Positions 1 to 5,093 of a DNA stretch of 5,656 bases are shown here, piece by piece; the first letter of the stretch is position 1, and each line of letters opens with the position of its first letter. A program made the position numbers and the translations under genes. The notes under the pieces were generated by a model. It was not told the DNA's origin and did no database searches. It saw only the letters and a program-made list of their open reading frames with translations. Source of the stretch: CAZTWC01 sp964617105 [NCBI: uncultured Myxococcia bacterium] (lineage in GTDB: Bacteria; CAZTWC01). The DNA lies in NCBI GenBank assembly GCA_964617105.1, contig CAZTWC010000208.1, positions 1 to 5,656 of the forward strand, read 5' to 3'.

Positions 1-285
1 GCAAGCTAAAGCAAAATCGGCATTTTCCGAAAGAAATCCAAAACCCGGATGAATCGCCTGGCAAGAGTAACTGTGGGCTGTTTCGAGAATAGCATCCATA
101 TTCAGGTAACTTTCTCCACTCTGAGCCGGGCCTATGCATACTTTGAAATCGGCAGCATCCAAATGGGGTGAAGTTTTATCAGCCTCGGCGTAAATAGCCA
201 CAGTTTCGATTTCCAATTCCTTACTGGCCATGATAATTCGCAGTGCAATCTCGCCCCGGTTAGCAACCAGCAATCGCTTAAACAT
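1..285 (-). CDS. accC: Biotin carboxylase subunit (acetyl-CoA/pyruvate carboxylase type), 5' part only
   Basis: This is the first 95 residues of a biotin carboxylase; the rest lies beyond the window edge. The family uses ATP and bicarbonate to carboxylate biotin on a carrier protein, in the cytoplasm, as the first half-reaction of acetyl-CoA, pyruvate or other acyl-CoA carboxylases. The sequence shows the N-terminal pre-ATP-grasp (Rossmann-like) domain: [14 protein letters not shown] near residues 5-18, [12 protein letters not shown] near 59-70, and [10 protein letters not shown] near 79-88, where many AccC proteins have HPGYGFLSEN. The ATG at 283-285 is preceded by AAGGAG with 8 bases of spacing, which fixes the start. 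The gene follows the hybrid kinase by 5 bases on the same strand. Which carboxylase it serves cannot be told, because the ATP-grasp domain and the downstream partner genes (accB, accA/D, pycB or oadA) are outside the window. The family call is firm; the accC symbol is the generic one. Confidence 0.93.
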   Translation of the reverse strand, partial: MFKRLLVANRGEIALRIIMASKELEIETVAIYAEADKTSPHLDAADFKVCIGPAQSGESYLNMDAILETAHSYSCQAIHPGFGFLSENADFALAC

Positions 286-290
286 TTATA

Positions 291-2840
291 TCACTCCTTA
301 TTGGCATACTCTAAAATAGCACTCTTTAGCGTGGCCTTTTTTATGGGTTTAGTCAAGTGACCTGAGCACCCAACATCAATACTCTTTTGGATCTCTTCCT
401 TAAGGGCATAGGCAGTCAAAGCCAATACTGGAGTTACCGGTCTATTCTGCTGATTTTCCAGTTCTCTTATCTTTCTGGTGGCGGTGTAACCGTCCATGAC
501 CGGCATCTGCATATCCATAAAGATTAAATGGTAACGTTTGCTGATAAATTTATCTACCGCGATTTTTCCATTTTCAGCAATATCGATCCTATGATTAGTT
601 TTCTTTAAAAAGGCCTTTATCAGCAAACGATTATCCTCTAAATCCTCTACCAGCAGGATATCAAAACCCACTTTGGAGCCCTTTGACTCTGAACGGTCCA
701 CCTTAATTTCTTTTTTGACCTTTTTTCTGGTTTTTCCAAACAGCGATTCCAAGGCTTCTTTAATCTTATTGAGGGTAACAGGTTTAACCAGCAGGGCCTT
801 TATGCCATCCTCCATGGCCCGTTGAAAATCACCCCTCCGATAGTTGGAGGGCAACATCATTATTGTTTTGGCAACCAATTCGGGCGCAAGTTCCTTCAAA
901 CTGGCCAACAGTTGGAATCCATCCATACCTGGCATACGACTGTCAAGATAGATCAAATCAATGGGATACTTTTGCTTTCCTCCTAAAGTAGATTTAATTT
1001 CATCCAGGGCCAACGCCCCATTTCCAACACACTTTACATTACCCCCCAAACCGACTAGATTATTCTTTAGTATCTCCTGGACAGTTGAGTTATCGTCTAT
1101 CACCAGCGTTCTTAATCCAGTCAAGTCCCGTCCAATAGTCTGAATTCGTTCCGCTTTTTTATGGTCCAGGGTAAAAACCGCTGTAAAACAGAAAAGGCTC
1201 CCCTGATCTTGGTTGTTTTCACACCAAATCTTTCCTCGCATCAAATCCACCAATTTTTTGCAAATAGCCAGTCCCAATCCGGTGCCGCCATATTCCCGGG
1301 TAATGGAAAAATCCACCTGGGTAAAACTTTTAAAAATGGCCTTCAACTTCTCTTCAGGAATACCAATACCGGTATCCCTGACTGAAAATAGGAACTCTAT
1401 TGTTTCCCCTACCAGGTTGGTTCTCTCTACACTTTCCACCCGCACCACCACCTCCCCCTCTTCGGTAAACTTGATGGCATTACCTATCAGGTTGGTAAGA
1501 ATCTGCCGTAACCGGCCACTGTCACCTATTAAATTGACTGGTATCTCAGGAGAAATTATGTGGGCTAACTCTAATCCTTTGGCATAGGATTTAACTGACA
1601 GCATATCACATATTTTTTCCACTTCTCCAGATAAGTCCATCTCCCTCTCATCTAACAGCAGTTGCCCGGCTTCGATTCTGGAAAAATCGAGGATATCATC
1701 GATTATAGCCAGCAGATTACCGCCCGCCGAGCGAAAAGTGTCCAGATATTTTTGCTGTTCAGCATCCATAACGGTTTCATTCAGCAATTCCGCCATGCCC
1801 AAAATAGCATTCATGGGAGTACGGATCTCGTGACTCATGTTGGCCAGAAATGCGCTCTTGGCCTGGTTGGCTGCCTCTGCCTCCAGCATAGCCTGCCGCA
1901 GTTCGGCATCGGTACGTTTTAGTTGGTTGTAGGTTTTCTCCAATTTATTATAAGTCTTGACCAATTCTTCAGATTTCTGTTTTTCCATCTCGGCTGTGGC
2001 CTTTAGCACCGCCATTTCTCTTTCCTGCTCCGCCTCCTTCTTACGGCGGGTGATATCGCGAATAATTCCCACAATATTCCATTTGCCCTTCAACTTTACC
2101 GTGGAGAGGGCAATCTCCGCCGCCACCCGGGAACCGTCTTTTCTTTCTAACCATAACTCTTCCGCCCGGTCAGCTACAACACCACTCCATTTTTTTCTCA
2201 ACTTGTGTAAAAGTCTTGGCTCAAAGGATATAAATTCTGGTAAAGGAATAACTGCATAAATATCCTTACCCAGCATTTCTTGAGATTTGTAGAGAAATAA
2301 CCTTTCGGTGGCCTGATTCCAAAAAATAACTCTACCTTTTTCATCCACCATAAAAATAGAATCGTGAGCCAAATCGCTGATAGTCTGAAATTTGTTTTCA
2401 CTCTCTATCATAGATATTTCAGCTCTTTTTCTAGCCGTAATATCATGGAGCATAACCACACTGTTAAACCTCTTACTGTCATCCTCTTTTCTCACTTCAA
2501 TGGGGGATATCATCAAAGAGGCCCAAAACACCTCACCCCCATTTTTGATAAAACGGGTTTCGGTTTTGATAAAAGAGATCTGGCCCTTTTTTAATTCTTC
2601 CACCTGCTTGGAATCGTAGTTGACATCATGAAGATGGGTTATCTTGGGTAGGGTAATTTTTAGCAGTTCATCTTCGGAATAGCCCAGTATCAGGCAAAGG
2701 CTCTGGTTGACTTGCAAAAGACGCCGATCTTCATCCTCTATTGCCATACCAATGTAACTATGGTTGAAGAGAGTATCGAACAACCGCTTATTTTCGACTA
2801 ATTGATACTTTAAATCTTTTATTAATTTATCTTGATCCAT
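291..2840 (-). CDS. Soluble hybrid sensor histidine kinase, PAS-PAS-HisKA-HATPase-REC-REC
   Basis: This 849-residue hybrid kinase senses a signal through PAS domains, autophosphorylates a histidine and passes the phosphate to attached receiver domains. The order is: PAS 1 (about 17-137, ending HDITARKRAE), PAS 2 (about 147-267, ending RDITRRKK), a charged coiled coil (about 265-327), HisKA with the H box MSHEIRTP (His337), HATPase with N-box Asn454, G1 box DTGIGI (Asp489) and G2 box GGTGLGLA (518-525), receiver 1 (about 576-697; Asp582, Asp583, phosphoacceptor Asp633, Lys686), and receiver 2 (about 726-847; Glu732, Asp733, phosphoacceptor Asp776, Thr809, Lys831). No signal peptide or membrane segment is visible, so it should be cytoplasmic, and no HPt domain is attached. 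Receiver 1 has Pro664 (MMLPS) where the conserved switch Thr/Ser is expected, so it may signal abnormally. The ATG at 2838-2840 has only a weak A-rich ribosome site, but PAS 1 begins soon after it and the start seems right. accC follows 5 bases downstream. The signal and output partner cannot be read from the sequence. Confidence 0.93.
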   Translation of the reverse strand: MDQDKLIKDLKYQLVENKRLFDTLFNHSYIGMAIEDEDRRLLQVNQSLCLILGYSEDELLKITLPKITHLHDVNYDSKQVEELKKGQISFIKTETRFIKNGGEVFWASLMISPIEVRKEDDSKRFNSVVMLHDITARKRAEISMIESENKFQTISDLAHDSIFMVDEKGRVIFWNQATERLFLYKSQEMLGKDIYAVIPLPEFISFEPRLLHKLRKKWSGVVADRAEELWLERKDGSRVAAEIALSTVKLKGKWNIVGIIRDITRRKKEAEQEREMAVLKATAEMEKQKSEELVKTYNKLEKTYNQLKRTDAELRQAMLEAEAANQAKSAFLANMSHEIRTPMNAILGMAELLNETVMDAEQQKYLDTFRSAGGNLLAIIDDILDFSRIEAGQLLLDEREMDLSGEVEKICDMLSVKSYAKGLELAHIISPEIPVNLIGDSGRLRQILTNLIGNAIKFTEEGEVVVRVESVERTNLVGETIEFLFSVRDTGIGIPEEKLKAIFKSFTQVDFSITREYGGTGLGLAICKKLVDLMRGKIWCENNQDQGSLFCFTAVFTLDHKKAERIQTIGRDLTGLRTLVIDDNSTVQEILKNNLVGLGGNVKCVGNGALALDEIKSTLGGKQKYPIDLIYLDSRMPGMDGFQLLASLKELAPELVAKTIMMLPSNYRRGDFQRAMEDGIKALLVKPVTLNKIKEALESLFGKTRKKVKKEIKVDRSESKGSKVGFDILLVEDLEDNRLLIKAFLKKTNHRIDIAENGKIAVDKFISKRYHLIFMDMQMPVMDGYTATRKIRELENQQNRPVTPVLALTAYALKEEIQKSIDVGCSGHLTKPIKKATLKSAILEYANKE
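294..299 (-). promoter_or_regulatory. Shine-Dalgarno of accC embedded in the kinase stop region
   Basis: Read on the minus strand, the sequence TAAGGAGTGATATAAATG holds a near-perfect ribosome binding site (AAGGAG) 8 bases before the accC ATG. The same bases encode the last residues of the histidine kinase (AAG GAG TGA). This arrangement supports co-transcription and possible translational coupling, and it decides the accC start. Confidence 0.85.
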
Positions 2841-2942
2841 AGTGCTATTTTCTTTGCTGAAACAAATAAATTGTTGATTATTAAAACTATAAATTTTACA
2901 ATAATTTTACTCGAATAGAAAGCTTATAGTTCAGTATATATT
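2841..2942. other. A+T-rich divergent intergenic segment
   Basis: This stretch lies between the kinase (minus strand) and the repeat element in front of dpdA (plus strand). It is strongly A+T-rich and is the natural place for promoters of the kinase-accC unit and of dpdA. I tested hexamer pairs on both strands (for example TATAGT at 2925-2930 and TATATT at 2937-2942 on the plus strand) and found no -35/-10 pair with acceptable spacing. No promoter is therefore called. No coding sequence or RNA gene is seen. Confidence 0.5.
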
Positions 2943-3072
2943 GTGTCCGTCCGGAAATCAACTTTGTTGCAAAAATTCGGAGACATCTTCAAAGGCGGCG
3001 TCAGCAGACCGACTCCCCCTGGCAGGGGGAGATGCCCTTGGGCAGAGGGAGTAAAGAGTTTCGGACGGACAC
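2943..3072. repeat. 130-bp element with inverted-repeat ends, MITE-like, upstream of dpdA
   Basis: The left end (2943-2957) reads GTGTCCGTCCGGAAA and the right end (3059-3072) reads TTTCGGACGGACAC. These are reverse complements apart from one extra G in the left arm. Inside is a perfect 8-bp hairpin, CTCCCCCT-GGC-AGGGGGAG (3013-3031), followed by GCCC-TT-GGGC (3034-3043), and ACTCCC (3012-3017) can pair alternatively with GGGAGT (3047-3052). The element is richer in G+C than the A+T-rich DNA on its left. Its make-up resembles the small palindromic intergenic repeats common in clostridial genomes (inference from memory; no other copy lies in this window). No convincing target-site duplication is seen. 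It ends 22 bases before the dpdA start, so it could form a structured leader or disturb the dpdA promoter. Confidence 0.6.
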
Positions 3073-3083
3073 TTACAAAAGTC

Positions 3084-3087
3084 AGGA
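3084..3087 (+). promoter_or_regulatory. Modest Shine-Dalgarno deciding the dpdA start
   Basis: AGGA sits 7 bases before the ATG at 3095-3097. An in-frame ATG also occurs at 3032, but it lies inside the palindromic repeat, has no comparable ribosome site, and would add 21 residues encoded by the repeat. The ATG at 3095 is therefore preferred. Confidence 0.55.
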
Positions 3088-3094
3088 CAAAGTA

Positions 3095-4348
3095 ATGAAA
3101 AAGGGAAGAAATCTGTTTGTTCCACAGCGGATCAACTATTTTCTCCCTGATTGGGACGATCTGGTAGATCCTGGCTTTGACTTTATCGGGGAGATATCGT
3201 CCCCGGGACGGCGCAACAACCAGGATGATTACTATGCTCACGAAATTTTTCCCTGTCCGCCGTACGATGGCATCTTAATCTCTCGAGCAGTTACCGAGAA
3301 AAAGAAAATAAAAGGCCAGCTTATGCGGAAAAAAGGAGTACATGCCTTTTTGAGACTCCCCAAAAAAATTCCGGTCATGGGCGACTGCGGCGCTTTTGAA
3401 TATATCGATTTGCCCAATCCGCCTTACAGTGTAGAAAATGTTCATCAATACTACTGTTCAATTGGTGTGGATATAGGGGTCAGCGTTGATCACCTGATTG
3501 TCAAAGGTAAGGAGGAGGAGAAAAAGCATCGGTTTGAGATAACTCTGCAAAACGCGGCGCATTTTTTTCGCCTCTGCCAGAGAGACACCCCTTTTATTCC
3601 TCTGGGGGCTGCCCAGGGCTGGGATCCATCCTCATACGCCAGAGCGGTTACAGAGTTGCAAAAAATGGGGTACCGCCGTATCGGTCTGGGTGGTTTGGTT
3701 CGCACTTCCAGTCGGGATATTATCGAGATCCTAAGCCAGGTCAACTTGATTCGCCGGCCTGATGTCCGCCTCCACCTTTTTGGCATAGCCCGTCCGGAAC
3801 ATATTCACACCTATTGGAAACTGGGAGTATCCAGTGTAGACTCCGCCTCTTTTCTGCGGCAGGCCTGGCTAAGTCTGGATAAAAACTATTTTACTGGCAA
3901 CGGTAAATTCTATACCGCTTTACGAGTGCCCCAGGCCCTTCGCAAACCAGTGCAGGAAAAAGCGAATAAATTAAACATTAGCCAGGATAAATTGCTGGAG
4001 CGGGAGCAGACCCTACTAAAAAATCTACGTAGTTTTGACCAGGAACCAAAAAACTTTGAAGCCCTGGCTGATGAGATTATTGAATACAATCGAATGACCG
4101 GCAATACCAGGGTTAAACAAAAAGCCGTAGTGCGCACCCTGCGCAGTCAACCCTGGAAAAAATGCTCCTGCCCGATTTGTCAACAATTGGGGATTGAGGT
4201 GATCATTTTTCGGGGAAACAACCGCAACCGGCGACGCGGCTTTCACAATACCAGGGTTTTTTACCAACAATTGAAAGAAAAGTTTAAAAAAAAAGCGGCT
4301 AAGCCTGCTGAGCCAACCATTAATCAAGCCTGTCTACCGGGTCTGTAA
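3095..4348 (+). CDS. dpdA: DpdA-type 7-deazaguanine transglycosylase (TGT superfamily), probable DNA-modifying enzyme
   Basis: This 417-residue protein belongs to the TGT superfamily, DpdA branch. Studied DpdA enzymes exchange guanine in DNA for a preQ0-type 7-deazapurine. Numbering from this start, visible landmarks are: an N-terminal NYFLPDWDDLVDPGFDF motif (14-30); MGDCGAF with Asp97, matching DSGGF of tRNA-type TGTs; SVDH with Asp132; AAQGW with Gln174; GLGGLV with Gly199-Gly200; SSVDSASFLRQ with Asp249, the likely nucleophile; and a C-terminal zinc site Cys357-x-Cys359-x2-Cys362 with His384 inside NRRRGFHN (378-385). The canonical queuosine-TGT signatures GNTYHL and TDSGGFQ are absent. 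Residues 280-350 are a charged, mostly helical segment, and the last ~25 residues are a Lys-rich tail whose codons include a run of nine A (4286-4294). No dpdB, dpdC or other dpd genes and no preQ0 synthesis genes are nearby, so it is solitary here. A DUF2752 membrane protein follows by 50 bases. The family call is strong; DNA rather than RNA as substrate is inferred from the family. Confidence 0.87.
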   Translation: MKKGRNLFVPQRINYFLPDWDDLVDPGFDFIGEISSPGRRNNQDDYYAHEIFPCPPYDGILISRAVTEKKKIKGQLMRKKGVHAFLRLPKKIPVMGDCGAFEYIDLPNPPYSVENVHQYYCSIGVDIGVSVDHLIVKGKEEEKKHRFEITLQNAAHFFRLCQRDTPFIPLGAAQGWDPSSYARAVTELQKMGYRRIGLGGLVRTSSRDIIEILSQVNLIRRPDVRLHLFGIARPEHIHTYWKLGVSSVDSASFLRQAWLSLDKNYFTGNGKFYTALRVPQALRKPVQEKANKLNISQDKLLEREQTLLKNLRSFDQEPKNFEALADEIIEYNRMTGNTRVKQKAVVRTLRSQPWKKCSCPICQQLGIEVIIFRGNNRNRRRGFHNTRVFYQQLKEKFKKKAAKPAEPTINQACLPGL

Positions 4349-4398
4349 CCTGCTGTAATAAGAATTTTGACAAGATTAACAAAATGGAACAGGGTTAA

Positions 4399-4809
4399 AT
4401 GAAAATAACCTGGAAAAAATTTATCCCGCTCACAGTCCATAAAATCTACGCAGCCATGGGACTTTCTCTGGTGGTTTTGGCTACCCTGCAGCCAGGGCAA
4501 TTGCAACTGCTCTCTTGCCCCCTGTTACGCAATTTACACCTACCCTGCCCCAGTTGTGGCATGACCCGCAGTTTCACTGCCTTTGCCCGGCTGGATATTG
4601 CTATTGCCTTTCATTATAATCCCCTGGGCGCCCTCCTGTTTTTGCTGATCCTTTTCTTGGCCCTTTACGTGTTGGTACTGGCTCCGCTGCTCCCCAAAAT
4701 GCCGCATCTGCACTTAAGTCACAAAGAAAATAAATCGCTCCCCTGGATTGGGGCTTTAATACTAATCTCCAACTGGTTATATCTAATATCAATCCGCGGG
4801 GAGTTATAA
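4399..4809 (+). CDS. DUF2752 family small membrane protein
   Basis: This 136-residue protein has unknown biochemical function. It carries the DUF2752 signature: CPSCGMTRSFTAF (50-62) with Cys50, Cys53, Thr56 and Arg57, then an acidic/hydrophobic stretch leading to FHYNPLG (71-77). Three hydrophobic segments, about residues 12-31, 76-98 and 115-132, suggest a three-helix inner-membrane protein; the CxxCGxTR motif lies between helices 1 and 2. The two cysteines could bind metal or form a disulfide, but that is speculation. The start has AGGG only 4 bases upstream, a poor site, and is directly preceded by a four-codon mini-frame ending in TAA (4384-4398). It follows dpdA by 50 bases on the same strand with no terminator between, so the two are probably co-transcribed. 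Whether they are linked in function is unknown. Confidence 0.85.
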   Translation: MKITWKKFIPLTVHKIYAAMGLSLVVLATLQPGQLQLLSCPLLRNLHLPCPSCGMTRSFTAFARLDIAIAFHYNPLGALLFLLILFLALYVLVLAPLLPKMPHLHLSHKENKSLPWIGALILISNWLYLISIRGEL

Positions 4810-4832
4810 CCAATAATCCGCAACTACCAACT

Positions 4833-4854
4833 GCTATTTTAGCGATATTTTTTT
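4833..4854 (+). terminator. Possible weak terminator after the dpdA-DUF2752 unit
   Basis: A short inverted repeat, GCTA-TTT-TAGC (4833-4843), is followed by seven consecutive T (4848-4854), 24 bases after the DUF2752 stop codon. The position suits an intrinsic terminator for plus-strand transcripts. However, the stem is only 4 bp and A+T-containing, so its strength is doubtful and read-through is plausible. The rest of the DNA to 4906 holds nothing recognisable. Confidence 0.3.
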
Positions 4855-4906
4855 CCTACCTCAGATGATATATGGTAGAATATTTGAATATGATTTAGGC
4901 AATTGT

Positions 4907-4938
4907 AAAAAAAAAGGGTTGCAAAAATTGCAACCCTT
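4907..4938 (-). terminator. Strong intrinsic terminator of tRNA-Lys
   Basis: On the minus strand an 11-bp perfect stem (AAGGGTTGCAA pairing with TTGCAACCCTT, 4914-4924 with 4928-4938) and a 3-base loop are followed by a run of nine T (complement of A 4907-4915). The hairpin begins 9 bases after the encoded CCA end of the tRNA. On the plus strand it lacks a T tract, so it is expected to work mainly for the tRNA transcript. Confidence 0.9.
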
Positions 4939-4947
4939 AAAGGTATT

Positions 4948-5023
4948 TGGTGAGCCGTGAAGGATTCGAACCTTCGACCCACAGATTAAAAGTCTGTTGC
5001 TCTACCACCTGAGCTAACGGCCC
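4948..5023 (-). tRNA. tRNA-Lys, anticodon UUU
   Basis: A full 76-base cloverleaf can be drawn on the minus strand: acceptor GGGCCGT with ACGGCTC (one G2-U71 wobble), D arm GCTC/GAGC, anticodon arm ACAGA/TCTGT with loop CTTTTAA, five-base variable loop GGGTC, T arm GAAGG/CCTTC with loop TTCGAAT, discriminator A and an encoded CCA (4948-4950). The anticodon TTT is at 4988-4990, reading lysine codons AAA and AAG. The gene stands alone with its own promoter upstream and intrinsic terminator downstream, so it is a single-gene transcription unit. Confidence 0.97.
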
Positions 5024-5027
5024 TTAT

Positions 5028-5048
5028 TTTTCCAGCCTCCCTGGAAAA
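5028..5048 (-). other. Hairpin in the pre-tRNA-Lys leader
   Basis: An 8-bp perfect inverted repeat (TTTTCCAG at 5028-5035 with CTGGAAAA at 5041-5048, five-base loop) lies between the predicted transcription start near 5051 and the mature tRNA 5' end at 5023. In the pre-tRNA it would form a stem-loop occupying nearly the whole leader, 4 bases before the RNase P cleavage point. No T tract follows on either strand, so it is not a terminator. A role in processing or transcript stability is only a guess. Confidence 0.5.
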
Positions 5049-5057
5049 GATTGTCAC

Positions 5058-5086
5058 ACCATAGACCAAATAAGGATGCTTGTCAA
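5058..5086 (-). promoter_or_regulatory. Sigma-A type promoter for tRNA-Lys
   Basis: On the minus strand a consensus -35 box TTGACA (5081-5086) is followed after exactly 17 bases by the -10 box TATGGT (5058-5063). This predicts a start near 5051, about 28 bases before the mature tRNA. The -35 box lies only 7 bases upstream of the divergent MATE start codon, so the two transcription units crowd each other. Confidence 0.85.
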
Positions 5087-5093
5087 GATTTGT

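Noticed and set aside
961-2619. Several plus-strand open frames of 60-124 codons inside the kinase gene, and a 67-codon minus-strand frame
   Set aside because: They are antisense or out-of-frame shadows of a gene whose domains are fully accounted for; the peptides have no recognisable motifs.
3013-3052. CTCCCCCT/AGGGGGAG repeats as CRISPR repeats or an intrinsic terminator
   Set aside because: There is only one copy with no spacer pattern, and no T tract follows the hairpin on the plus strand.
3032-3094. Upstream in-frame ATG extending dpdA by 21 residues
   Set aside because: The extension would be encoded by the palindromic repeat, lacks a comparable ribosome site, and lies before the conserved N-terminal motif; the ATG at 3095 has AGGA at good spacing.
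2924-3241. Minus-strand 105-codon open frame across the dpdA upstream region
   Set aside because: It runs through the palindromic repeat and antisense to the 5' part of dpdA, with no recognisable domain.
3490-4327. Minus-strand open frames antisense to dpdA
   Set aside because: They overlap a well-supported coding region, and their translations show no family features.
4367-4372. TTGACA hexamer between dpdA and the DUF2752 gene as an internal promoter
   Set aside because: No -10-like hexamer occurs at 16-18 bases spacing (the position holds CAGGGT), so co-transcription is the simpler reading.
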